A DNA stretch of 16,933 nt, taken from Bacteroidota bacterium. GTDB taxonomy: Bacteria; Bacteroidota; Bacteroidia; Chitinophagales; Chitinophagaceae. The notes beneath the pieces were generated by a model. The model made no database searches, was not told where the DNA came from, and saw only the letters and a list, made by a program, of their open reading frames with translations. Numbering within the stretch: the stretch's first letter is position 1; each line of letters starts with the position of its first letter. Positions 7,850-16,249 of this stretch are shown here, one piece after another. Position numbers and translations under genes: made by a program. Where the stretch lies: positions 1 through 16,933 of the forward strand of contig JAFAFV010000152.1 in NCBI GenBank assembly GCA_023423285.1. The letters are read 5' to 3'.

Positions 7850-10513
7850 ATGAATGAAAATTGTTGCAATAGTTGTAAACCGCAATTGCCGGGAGTTCCG
7901 ATAAAGATTAACAACAGGCCCGGCCTTAGCGCTGTTGGTTATAGGATAGGCGAATATGGAGATTTTTTGCAAGGTCTTCAAACAAGGCTGTCTTTGCACA
8001 AAAACTTAAAGGGATTAGCCGTTAGGGATACAACAGATTACAGCATTGCATTAACAGATGCCTGGAGCGTGCTGGCTGACGTGTTCACTTTTTACCAGGA
8101 ACGCATCATCAATGAATCTTACCTGCGCACGGCTACCGAGCGATTTTCAATTTTAGAACTGGCCAGGCTGGTTGGCTATGAATTGCGCCCGGGCGTGGCG
8201 GCCGGTACTTATATTGCTTTTACGCTTGAACAACCGCAGGCAACTTTTGACGCGAAGTTACCCACGGTTCATGCCACAAACTTGTATGGCGGCTCATTAC
8301 CTATCACCATTGACAAGGGCATTAAAATACAAAGCATTCCAGAGAAAGATCAGCTACCGCAAACATTTGAAACCACCACACCTGTTGAAGCGCGCATTGA
8401 ATGGAATGAGATCAGGCCGCAGTCCGAACTGCCACAAGAACCTTTAGATGAAACTGTAATTTATATTAAAGGGACAAACAGCCAAATTAAAAAAGGAGAT
8501 GTGCTATTACTCAGAAAACCGTCGGGAAATAAACTTAAAACCGTGCATGAAGTGCTCACAAATAATGTGGCTGGCACTACAAGATTAAATCTTGCATCAG
8601 TAGTAGTAAACCCTGCGCCTGCTTATTTGGGAGTTTATATAGTGCCTTTAATCACCAATTACCTTGCGCCCGTAAGTTTTAATAACAGTATCTCACAGCA
8701 AATCATCCAGTCGAGCTTTTATGCAAAAGACCTGAAAATGATCACACAGGTTAATCAATGGACAGAGCTGGAACTAAAAGCAGGTCTAAATAAAACAACA
8801 GAACCACCACAAAATACAGAGGTTTATATTTTCAGAAAAAAAGTAGCAGTGTTTGGATATAATGCCCAAAAAAACACCTCGATTACGAACGGCACCACTA
8901 CCCAAACCAATTATTCTTTAAACGAAAGCGATGGCATACTGCAACTGGATAGCGCTTACGATGAAATATTATCAGATGGTTTTATCGCCATTCAAAATCC
9001 GGAAAATACCACCAACACTATTTCCTATTTTAAAATAAAAAGTGCTGCCACAGGTGTGCTGACCCGTTATGGCATCAGCTCCAAAACCACAACGCTTGAA
9101 ATTCAACCAGCCGATGAATCAAGCAAGATCAAATGGTGGGGCAACAACAACAGCCTTGACAGCATTCGTCGTGCATCAATTTTAACGCAAAGTGAAAAAT
9201 TGGTACTGGCTACTGTTCCTGATCATTCTGCTGTAAGTGGAGACACCATCGTACTTGACAAATATTATCCCGGCCTGCGAGAAAAGCAGCCTATTTCAAT
9301 AAGTGGCGAAAAAAAAGATTTACCCGGCATTCTTTACAGCGAAATTGCTTTCATCAAGCAGGTACTGGTTGAAGGCGGCAAAACCGTACTAAAACTTGTG
9401 GAAGCATTGCAATACAGTTACATCCGAAGTTCCGTCATTATTAATGCCAACGTGGCCCCGGCTACCCATGGAGAAACCACTCAGGAAATACTGGGCAGCG
9501 GTGATGCCTCAATGCCTTTTCAGAAATTTATTTTAAAACAACCCCCGCTCACTTACGTGAGCGCATCAACAGCTTCGGGCATCAGTTCCACGTTAGAGAT
9601 CAGGGTAAATGAAGTGCTGTGGCAGGAAACCGAATTCTTTATAGATCGTGGACCGGATGAGCATGTGTATATGACGCGGCGAGACAATGAAGGTAACACA
9701 ACGGTGATATTTGGCGATGGCATAAATGGCGCTCGCTTACCAAGCGGCCCAAACAACGTAGTAGCCACTTACCGCAAAGGCATTGGCTCCCCAGGAACAT
9801 TAAAAGCAAAACAGCTTTCACAGTTAGTTACAAAACCCATGCAGGTAAAATCAGCCATCAACCCGGTCATGACATCCGGCACGGAAGAACCCGAAACGAT
9901 TGAAATAGCCAGGAAAAACGCATCACTAACTATTTTAACCCTTGACCGCATTGTTTCTCTGAAAGATTATGAAGATTTTACCACAGCGTTTGCAGGTATT
10001 GCCAAAGCGCATGCCACCTGGGCCAGAAGGCAAAAACAGCAACAGGTATTTATAACAGTTGCCGGTGAAGGTGGCGCAATCATCAATCCTAACACGGCTT
10101 TGTACAAAAACCTGGCATCCGCAATTAGCAAGGCAGGCACCAATTACGTTCCCTTTCATATCACCTCTTACACGCCCCGGTATTTTAGTGTTAGCGCAGG
10201 TTTGATGATACATCCCGATTATATTTCCGAAAATGTTTTAGAAAATGCTGCGCAGCGGCTGTTGCAACAATTTTCTTTTGAATACAGAAACTTTATGCAA
10301 CCGGTAAGCTTTAGCGAGGTGATTGCCTGCCTGCAGGAAACGCCCGGCGCAGTAGCGGTTGATATTGATGCGCTACACCGGTCAGAAGACGCCATGCCGT
10401 CCATTCAATATTTTATGGATGCGTCATTGCCCACAATCAACACCAGTAATTTTACGGGTGCAGAACTTTTAACCATAGCGCCAAATGCTATTAGCCTCAA
10501 ACCTATTTTATGA
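7850..10513 (+). CDS. Second large baseplate wedge protein, baseplate-J-like
   Basis: An 887-residue protein related in layout to its upstream neighbour. The N-terminal MNENCCNSCKPQLPG precedes a family-typical region: NRPGLSAVGYRIGEYGDFL, then DTTDYSIALTDAWSVLADVF, FYQERIINESYLRTATE and LARLVGYELRPGVAAGTYIAF. The middle (about 130-600) is beta-rich and carries surface-type inserts. FGDGINGARLP begins at residue 621, followed by YRKGIGSPG and a TEEPETIEIARKNA segment, the baseplate-J core; the C-terminal ~150 residues form the usual alpha/beta domain. It probably pairs with the 822-residue protein in the wedge. The ATG at 7850 sits in an A/T-rich leader; a second ATG at 7854 is out of frame. 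It overlaps the next gene by ATGA at 10510. Confidence 0.92.
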   Translation: MNENCCNSCKPQLPGVPIKINNRPGLSAVGYRIGEYGDFLQGLQTRLSLHKNLKGLAVRDTTDYSIALTDAWSVLADVFTFYQERIINESYLRTATERFSILELARLVGYELRPGVAAGTYIAFTLEQPQATFDAKLPTVHATNLYGGSLPITIDKGIKIQSIPEKDQLPQTFETTTPVEARIEWNEIRPQSELPQEPLDETVIYIKGTNSQIKKGDVLLLRKPSGNKLKTVHEVLTNNVAGTTRLNLASVVVNPAPAYLGVYIVPLITNYLAPVSFNNSISQQIIQSSFYAKDLKMITQVNQWTELELKAGLNKTTEPPQNTEVYIFRKKVAVFGYNAQKNTSITNGTTTQTNYSLNESDGILQLDSAYDEILSDGFIAIQNPENTTNTISYFKIKSAATGVLTRYGISSKTTTLEIQPADESSKIKWWGNNNSLDSIRRASILTQSEKLVLATVPDHSAVSGDTIVLDKYYPGLREKQPISISGEKKDLPGILYSEIAFIKQVLVEGGKTVLKLVEALQYSYIRSSVIINANVAPATHGETTQEILGSGDASMPFQKFILKQPPLTYVSASTASGISSTLEIRVNEVLWQETEFFIDRGPDEHVYMTRRDNEGNTTVIFGDGINGARLPSGPNNVVATYRKGIGSPGTLKAKQLSQLVTKPMQVKSAINPVMTSGTEEPETIEIARKNASLTILTLDRIVSLKDYEDFTTAFAGIAKAHATWARRQKQQQVFITVAGEGGAIINPNTALYKNLASAISKAGTNYVPFHITSYTPRYFSVSAGLMIHPDYISENVLENAAQRLLQQFSFEYRNFMQPVSFSEVIACLQETPGAVAVDIDALHRSEDAMPSIQYFMDASLPTINTSNFTGAELLTIAPNAISLKPIL

Positions 10514-12540
10514 GCTTTGATCAGGAAAAATTGTATGAACTAATCCCGGCAGTTTATCGGTTAAAAGATGAAGCTATAGCTGCGGCCACAGGTGAAGAGA
10601 AAGGTCCCTTAAAAGCCTTTATTGAATTATTTGGGGAGCAGATAGCGCTTCTTGAAAACAACCTCGATCAGCTTTACGATGACCAGTTTATTGAAACCTG
10701 CGCCGAATGGGTAGTACCTTATATCGGTGACCTGGTTGGCGCCAAAGACTTATTAACCGTGCCAGATGCAGGCTTCAGCCAGCGTGCGCAGGTAGCCAAT
10801 ACACTGGCCTACCGCAGGCGTAAAGGAACGGCTTCTGTAATTGAGCAACTGGCGCAGGATATTACAGGATGGCCAGCAAACATTATAGAATATTTTCAAA
10901 AACTTTCCACTACACAATACATAAACCATTTGCGGCCTCAAAATATTGCAACGGTGGCCATACGTGCCAATTCTAACAGTTCTCCTGCATACCTCTCAGG
11001 CACACCTTTCGACACCCATACCCGCACCGTTGATGTAAGAAATATAAGTTCCCGGCGGGGCAAATACAATATTCCAAACCTGGGTGTTTTTTTATGGAGA
11101 ATTGCCGCTCAACCTATCACCCGTAGCCGCGCTTATAAAATAGATGAAAACCGATTTACCTTTGACTGTATTGGCAGAGATGCGGCTCTATATCATTTTC
11201 CAGATCCTGAAGAAAACAATGGCCAGTTAGCTGGCGCTGATCATGTACCCATGCCGATAAGCCGCATGCGGATGCATAAAAAGCCCGCGCAGTTTTATGG
11301 CCCCGGTGGACTAAAAACCTGGTTGTATAATATACCCGTAAGTGACATCGCCATATGTAACCTGAGTGACGACAGCAGCGGCGGCTGGTTCCATACACCT
11401 GCAACTAAAATAACGATTGACCCTGAACTCGGAAGAATTGCTTTTCCACCAGGCGAAGCACCTGAAAAATTATTTGTCAACTATTATTACGGAAGTTTTG
11501 GCAAAACAGGCGCAGGCGAGTTTATACGTGAAACCTTAAAAGACAAACCCGATGAAAATCCCATACGGGTGCCAGGTCATTTTGCAACCATACAGGAAGC
11601 GCTGACAAATCTACCAGCTAATGGAGTGATAGAGCTTACTGATAACGATTATTATATTGAAACACCACAGATCCATTTACAGGAAGGACAGAAAATAACG
11701 ATTAAAGCTACTGGACAAACAAGGCCGGTTTGGGTTTTGAACGGAGATCTGAACATCATCGGCAGCGAAGGATCTGAGCTTACACTCGATGGCATTTTTG
11801 TGGTAGGCGGCTGTATACGTGTACCTGCAACAAGTCCTGCTGGATTTTTAAATGAATGTGCGGCGTTAACTATAAATTATTGCACACTGCTGCCTGCTGA
11901 AAGCCCGGCCATTGAAACAGTGCCTGCGCAACCGGTTCAGCCACGAATAAAAATTGAAACCAACACTACAGTGTGTACAATAAAAAATTCTATATCCGGC
12001 GCCCTTGTCATCAATGAGAACGCAGGCTGTACAATCAGCGATAGTATTATAGATACAGCCGATGAAAACAAATGGGCGTATAAAGGAATGGAAAATTTTG
12101 GCGGACAGTTAACCATTATTAACACAACTGTTATAGGCAAAGTAAGCACAACGCTGTTGAACCTGGCTTCTAACTCCATCTTTCTTTCCGGCAACAGCGG
12201 CGGCCCGCCAGTAGCGTCAGAAAAAACACAGCAAGGCTGCGCGCGTTATTGCTATGTGCCCCCGGGATCTGTTGTAACCAAAAAATTTAAATGTCAGCCG
12301 GAGGCTGTAAACGATGCTGCAAGAATGCGGCCTGTTTTTAACTCTGTTCGTTTTGGAGATCCCTCCTACTGCCAGTTGAATGAACATTGCGCGAAAGAAA
12401 TCCTTCAGGGAGCTGACAACGAATCTGAAATGGGAGTTTACAATAGGCTTTACCAGTTTCAGCGAATATCAGGCTTGCAAAGAAAATTGAATGAGTACCT
12501 GCGTTTTGGCCTCGAAGCGGGTATCTTCTTTGGTTCATAA
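10510..12540 (+). CDS. gpI-like phage tail protein with an embedded beta-helix domain
   Basis: A 676-residue composite. Residues 1-140 match the P2 gpI-like tail protein found in eCIS baseplates: YELIPAVYRLKDE, then FGEQIALLENNLDQLYDDQFIE, EWVVPYIGDLVG and YRRRKGTASVIEQLAQDITGW. From about residue 354 (VPGHFATIQEALTNL, GVIELTDNDYYIET) a right-handed beta-helix of pectate-lyase-like shape begins, with repeated short strands such as KITIKATG and SELTLDGIFV, running to about 590. The C-terminal 605-676 block (RMRPVFNSVRFGDPSYCQL, EMGVYNRL, LNEYLRFGLEAGIFF) is a conserved end in eCIS homologues. The helix has no catalytic pectate-lyase signature that I can see, so it is more likely a receptor-facing or structural element. 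Ten or more cysteines occur, mostly in the second half. Confidence 0.85.
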   Translation: MSFDQEKLYELIPAVYRLKDEAIAAATGEEKGPLKAFIELFGEQIALLENNLDQLYDDQFIETCAEWVVPYIGDLVGAKDLLTVPDAGFSQRAQVANTLAYRRRKGTASVIEQLAQDITGWPANIIEYFQKLSTTQYINHLRPQNIATVAIRANSNSSPAYLSGTPFDTHTRTVDVRNISSRRGKYNIPNLGVFLWRIAAQPITRSRAYKIDENRFTFDCIGRDAALYHFPDPEENNGQLAGADHVPMPISRMRMHKKPAQFYGPGGLKTWLYNIPVSDIAICNLSDDSSGGWFHTPATKITIDPELGRIAFPPGEAPEKLFVNYYYGSFGKTGAGEFIRETLKDKPDENPIRVPGHFATIQEALTNLPANGVIELTDNDYYIETPQIHLQEGQKITIKATGQTRPVWVLNGDLNIIGSEGSELTLDGIFVVGGCIRVPATSPAGFLNECAALTINYCTLLPAESPAIETVPAQPVQPRIKIETNTTVCTIKNSISGALVINENAGCTISDSIIDTADENKWAYKGMENFGGQLTIINTTVIGKVSTTLLNLASNSIFLSGNSGGPPVASEKTQQGCARYCYVPPGSVVTKKFKCQPEAVNDAARMRPVFNSVRFGDPSYCQLNEHCAKEILQGADNESEMGVYNRLYQFQRISGLQRKLNEYLRFGLEAGIFFGS

Positions 12541-12554
12541 ATAAATTCAATACC

Positions 12555-15350
12555 ATGCCCGGAGATTATTCACGGAAATTATTTAACCGTAAAAAGCATT
12601 ACAGAGCTGTGCTTGAGCAGCAAGGAAGAGTGCAAACAGATGCAGATTGGAACGAACAGGTGGATCTGCAAAATTACCGCGATCAAACTGTTTCTTCTGA
12701 CCTTGTCGGGAAGACGGGCGTGCCAAAAAAAGGCGGCGGATTTAAGATAAGCGTCACTGCCAACAAAGCTGATTTGCTGATTTCTGCCGGGCGCATGTAT
12801 TTGAACGGGCTGTTGTTTGAATGTGAAGCTACCCCCGCAGCAAGCTACCTCCGGCAGCCTCATATCTCCAGTCCTGATAAAAGCATGTTTGCTGATGGAC
12901 AAAACGCTGTATTAAAAGATGGAAACTATGTTGTAGCATTGGAAGGCTGGCAACGTGAGATCACTTATTTAGATGATCCCGAGATACAGGAGGTAGCACT
13001 TGGAGAAGCAGACACAACCACGCGGTTGCAAAACGTATGGCAGGTAAGAATGCTTAAAACGCAAGCGTCCGGCACTGTTGATTGTAAAACTGCAGTACCG
13101 GAATGGAACGATTTGATACAATCGCCTACGGGAAAACTAAATGTTCAAACCACTGAAAATACTGAAAGCTCAAAACCCTGCCTGCTGCCGCCAAAAGGTG
13201 GGTACAGCAGCCTGGAGAACCAGCTTTACCGGGTACAGATCATACGCGGCGGTAATGTAGCAACGGCTACTTATGCCTGGTCGCGCGACAATGCTTCGGT
13301 AGAAACCGCTGTATTAAATGTTAGCGGAAGTATCCTCACTGTTGCAAACATTGGAAAAGATGAAATACTGGGTTTTTCTGCAGGGCAATGGGTTGAAATA
13401 GTAGAAACGGAATTATCCGGAGCTTTAACCTCTCTGTTTGAAATTGAGAGTGTAAAACCCGAACTCAAACAAATACAGTTAAAAACATCGGCCAATACTT
13501 TTCAGGGAAAACCCAACCTGAAACTAAGAAGATGGGACATGAGTGGTGCGGGCCTGCAAAACGGTGCGCCTTTACCCACTTCGTGGACAAACGTAGAGAA
13601 TGGCATACAGCTAATGTTTAGCTCGGGCACTTATAAAGCTGGGGACTACTGGCTAATACCAGCACGCACCGCTACTGCAAGTATTGAATGGCCAAGGGAC
13701 GCTACACAAAACAGCCTGCCGAAATTGCCACTGGGTGTTGAAAGGCATTATGCGCGGCTGGCGCTCATAAAAGTTTCCAATGGAAATATTACAACTGATG
13801 ACTGTCGTTCTACCTTTCCTGCATTAACAGAAATATGTGCAGAAGACATTTGCTACAGCAATCGCGGGTGCACCGAATCAACTGCTACCACTGTACAGGA
13901 GGCCCTGGATGAATTGTGCCATAAACGAGATGGCGCATGTACTTTTATCGCTTTTCCAGGAAGAGGATGGGAAAAGGTTTTTGATAAAATTGCGGATGGT
14001 GCAGATGCCCAGATCTGCTTTCAGGCAGGCGAATATCCTTTAAACAATATTGCAGGCATAAAAAACAAAGGGCATCTGAAACTGGTTGGCGCAGGAACGG
14101 GAACACGAATACTTGCCTCAGGGCCGGAGGCAGCCTTTCTTTTTGAACAATGCAAATCGGTAACCATTCGCGATCTGTATGCATCCACTTCTTCTTTTAT
14201 TAACAAGCCGCCTGCTAATACAAAACACTTAAACGGTATCATCACGTGCCTGGATTGCCCCACTGTTAAAATGTCTGATTTAGTGTTGCAATGCGGTGCG
14301 GCATCTAAAAAACAGGTAACCTGCATCACCACAAGAAACAAGGCGGAAGCACCGGGCTCAGTTACTATAGAAAACTGCGAATTATTTATAGGGCATTACC
14401 AGCAAGGAATCCTGCTTATTAATACAGATAAAACTTTTTTGCAGAATAATAAACTGAACTCTCACGGAACTTTTAGCGCACGCAGCAAAGAGTTATTATT
14501 AAGCGATAAAAAATATATTTCGGCTGCCCGTACTGCCTTTGTTTCTAAAGCAGGTGTAAAAAATTTAACTGCAACCGAAGGCTTATCAGTGGTATCATTG
14601 ACGAGCAGTGGGCATACTGTAAACTTTCTTACAAGCAACTCTTTAAAAAATGATTGGAACAGGCTTTTATCTCAAAATCCTGCTACCAATATAGCTTCAG
14701 CTGCAGACCTGCAAAAGCACGTTAAGCAACTGGCTGAAAAAGTTTTGATTGATAAGAATTTTACAAAAATAGAGTCCTTTACTGCATTGCGGCGTGCTAT
14801 GTTAATGCAAACAAATGCTGTTGGCACACGCGGCATAACCATTGCCGGAACTAAGGCGCAAGATGTGAAAATTTTAAATAACTGTATTGAAAATGTACTG
14901 GCTGGTATTCACATTGGCTTAAGCCATCGTGCTGAAAGAAATGTACACGACCGCGCTGAAACGGTTACAATTGCCGGAAACACAATCAACATTACACTGC
15001 CCAGAGACACAGGCAACCTGGAACGTCATGGCATTTTTGCCGGCAATTGCAGAAGTATTTCCATTCAGGATAATCAAATCAGTATTGACCGCTTAAATGG
15101 CGCTGAACGTATCTTGATTGAAGGCATAAAAATATGGGGCATACTGGGTGAACGTTTGCTCGTTGAAAAAAATGTGATTTGCAGTAAAGATGGTGTGAAG
15201 AGCAAAGGTTTTTCTACAGGTATTCTTGTTCAGCCCTTATCTAAAAAAACGGCCAACCAGCAGTGGCTTGTTATGTACAACATTGCTCCATCCCGCGGCA
15301 GCACAATTGTAGTTGACAATGGGGTGGTAACTACCCAGAATACGCCCTAA
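12555..15350 (+). CDS. DUF6519 protein with long C-terminal right-handed beta-helix
   Basis: A 931-residue protein. Residues 3-35 (GDYSRKLFNRKKHYRAVLEQ, then QGRVQTDADWNEQ) are the DUF6519 signature, seen repeatedly in eCIS and phage-tail-like loci. A second conserved block near 208-245 (PPKGGYSSLENQLYRVQI, TYAWSRDNAS) and a third (YARLALIKV, DDCRSTFPALTEIC) complete the DUF6519 region. From about 464 (FIAFPGRGWEKVF, ICFQAGEYPL) to the end there are stacked short strands with N/G turns (VTIENCELFIG, VKILNNCIENVL, VTIAGNTINITL, ISIQDNQISI), a parallel beta-helix. No catalytic motif is evident. Being the last gene of the run and the most fibre-like product, it is a candidate peripheral or target-contact protein, though that is inference. 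The start ATG follows a 14-nt A/T-rich gap. Confidence 0.85.
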   Translation: MPGDYSRKLFNRKKHYRAVLEQQGRVQTDADWNEQVDLQNYRDQTVSSDLVGKTGVPKKGGGFKISVTANKADLLISAGRMYLNGLLFECEATPAASYLRQPHISSPDKSMFADGQNAVLKDGNYVVALEGWQREITYLDDPEIQEVALGEADTTTRLQNVWQVRMLKTQASGTVDCKTAVPEWNDLIQSPTGKLNVQTTENTESSKPCLLPPKGGYSSLENQLYRVQIIRGGNVATATYAWSRDNASVETAVLNVSGSILTVANIGKDEILGFSAGQWVEIVETELSGALTSLFEIESVKPELKQIQLKTSANTFQGKPNLKLRRWDMSGAGLQNGAPLPTSWTNVENGIQLMFSSGTYKAGDYWLIPARTATASIEWPRDATQNSLPKLPLGVERHYARLALIKVSNGNITTDDCRSTFPALTEICAEDICYSNRGCTESTATTVQEALDELCHKRDGACTFIAFPGRGWEKVFDKIADGADAQICFQAGEYPLNNIAGIKNKGHLKLVGAGTGTRILASGPEAAFLFEQCKSVTIRDLYASTSSFINKPPANTKHLNGIITCLDCPTVKMSDLVLQCGAASKKQVTCITTRNKAEAPGSVTIENCELFIGHYQQGILLINTDKTFLQNNKLNSHGTFSARSKELLLSDKKYISAARTAFVSKAGVKNLTATEGLSVVSLTSSGHTVNFLTSNSLKNDWNRLLSQNPATNIASAADLQKHVKQLAEKVLIDKNFTKIESFTALRRAMLMQTNAVGTRGITIAGTKAQDVKILNNCIENVLAGIHIGLSHRAERNVHDRAETVTIAGNTINITLPRDTGNLERHGIFAGNCRSISIQDNQISIDRLNGAERILIEGIKIWGILGERLLVEKNVICSKDGVKSKGFSTGILVQPLSKKTANQQWLVMYNIAPSRGSTIVVDNGVVTTQNTP

Positions 15351-15377
15351 AAAAATTTTGTTTATAAACTTTTTTAG
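15347..15377 (+). terminator. Weak AT-rich stem-loop at the end of the eCIS run
   Basis: CTAAAAAA (15347-15354), overlapping the stop codon of the DUF6519 gene, can pair with TTTTTTAG (15370-15377) around a loop containing GTTTATAAAC. The stem is almost all A-T, so it would be weak; it may act as a 3'-end element ahead of the stronger terminator downstream. Confidence 0.25.
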
Positions 15378-15540
15378 TTTTAAATTTATGGCTGTATAGC
15401 GCATTTCCCATGGTAGGGTCTGTATGTTTAAGTAACGAAGTTTGAAGTGGTTTTCTTTTGAGTCAACGCTCTTTACAGTTTATCGCAGATTTCTTTGTAA
15501 TGTGAATATTTTGAAGGGTTCGAGTCCCGCGTTATTCAGC
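15378..15540. other. Non-coding spacer with a tRNA T-arm-like 13-mer
   Basis: No open reading frame of note is visible on either strand. The spacer is AT-rich except near its end, where GGGTTCGAGTCCC (15516-15528) matches the T-arm core of a tRNA (G-T-T-C-R-A with a 3-bp GGG/CCC stem), is followed by about 12 nt, and then meets a terminator. I could not fold an upstream acceptor, D-arm and anticodon arm of normal length, so a working tRNA is not supported. It may be a tRNA remnant or coincidence. Confidence 0.35.
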
Positions 15541-15576
15541 AAAGTGAGGTAGTCGCAAGGCTTCCTCACTTTTTTT
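15541..15576 (+). terminator. Rho-independent terminator closing the eCIS side
   Basis: AAAGTGAGG (15541-15549) pairs perfectly with CCTCACTTT (15564-15572) around a 14-nt loop, and a run of seven T (15570-15576) follows on the + strand. The stem-plus-T-tract places it as a terminator for + strand transcription, about 190 nt past the DUF6519 stop. On the - strand only three T follow the stem, so it would be weaker for the converging iron-permease gene. Confidence 0.75.
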
Positions 15577-15597
15577 ATGCTTTGCCTAAAAACATGG

Positions 15598-16101
15598 TTA
15601 CTCATTTTCGAATTTTTCATCAATTTTTTCGTTCACATTACCAACCTCGGTTCCTATCGTACCCACTTTGCTATCAATAGTTGTAATTTGTTTTTCAATG
15701 CCTGATGACGAAATCTTTTCAGACCTGGATTTAGTTACCTTAGCCATATTCATATACATTTCATGCAATTCATCCAGTTGATTTTCGTTCAGGTCTTCTA
15801 TGTTCACCATTCTATTGTTAGCACCCTTTAAAGATGCGATCAACTCATTCAGTTTTAACTGTATCGCTTTGGAATCTTTATTCTGCGATTTCTGAATTAA
15901 AAAAACCATCAAAAACGTTACGATTGTGGTACTGGTATTGATGATCAGTTGCCAGGTTTGTGAGTAGTTAAAAAACGGACCCGATGCAGCCCATAAAACG
16001 ATGATTAATACGGCAACGATAAAGGCCATGGAAGTGCCGGTTAATTGAGTGACGCTGTTGGCAAAGCGTTCAAAAAATGGCACCTTGTTGTTGTTTTTCA
16101 T
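15598..16101 (-). CDS. Low-affinity iron permease family membrane protein
   Basis: A 167-residue protein of the low-affinity iron permease family. FFERFANSVTQLTGTSMAF leads into TM1 (about 24-44, ending in WAASGPFF), then TWQLIINTSTTIVTFLMVFL forms TM2 (about 50-70), followed by IQKSQNKDSKAIQLKLNELI and the conserved IEDLNENQLDELHE stretch. The name comes from fungal Fet4-type transporters; bacterial two-TM members of this family are mostly uncharacterised, so iron transport is only a family label. After about residue 130 a Ser/Lys segment and a heptad-like tail (IEKQITTIDSKVGTIGTEV and on) suggest a short coiled coil extending the usual core. It converges on the eCIS genes and lies downstream of the catalase gene on the same strand, separated by a strong inverted repeat. 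Confidence 0.85.
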   Translation of the reverse strand: MKNNNKVPFFERFANSVTQLTGTSMAFIVAVLIIVLWAASGPFFNYSQTWQLIINTSTTIVTFLMVFLIQKSQNKDSKAIQLKLNELIASLKGANNRMVNIEDLNENQLDELHEMYMNMAKVTKSRSEKISSSGIEKQITTIDSKVGTIGTEVGNVNEKIDEKFENE

Positions 16102-16184
16102 TTTAATTTTTTTATGGTATTTGATTATAAAAAAAGAAAGCCACCCTAAAGTGACTCAATTTTCTAAAGCGGTGGTAATAAATT

Positions 16185-16244
16185 GGCCGTCTTAAAAAGT
16201 TAACTACCGGTTGCCAATGCAACCGAGTGATTTTTAAGACGGCC
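16185..16244 (-). terminator. Long nested inverted repeat between catalase and permease genes
   Basis: GGCCGTCTTAAAAA (16185-16198) is perfectly repeated in inverse as TTTTTAAGACGGCC (16231-16244), a 14-bp stem. Within its loop CGGTTGC (16208-16214) pairs with GCAACCG (16219-16225) over a CAAT tetraloop. Starting 5 nt after the catalase stop on the - strand, it likely terminates catalase transcription; the symmetric A/T tracts inside the stem make it usable in both directions. The rest of the 16102-16249 spacer shows no ORF and no promoter I can place with confidence. Confidence 0.7.
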
Positions 16245-16249
16245 TTTAT

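Noticed and set aside
9935..10213. 92-residue - strand frame within the second baseplate-J gene
   Set aside because: Shadow of the conserved + strand coding sequence, with no start context or domain.
11566..12280. Pectate lyase enzyme within the gpI-like protein
   Set aside because: Only the beta-helix shape is visible; I see no calcium-binding or catalytic signature of a lyase.
15430..15540. Functional tRNA gene
   Set aside because: Only a T-arm-like 13-mer is convincing; the acceptor pairing needs a 108-nt span and no D-arm or anticodon arm is evident.
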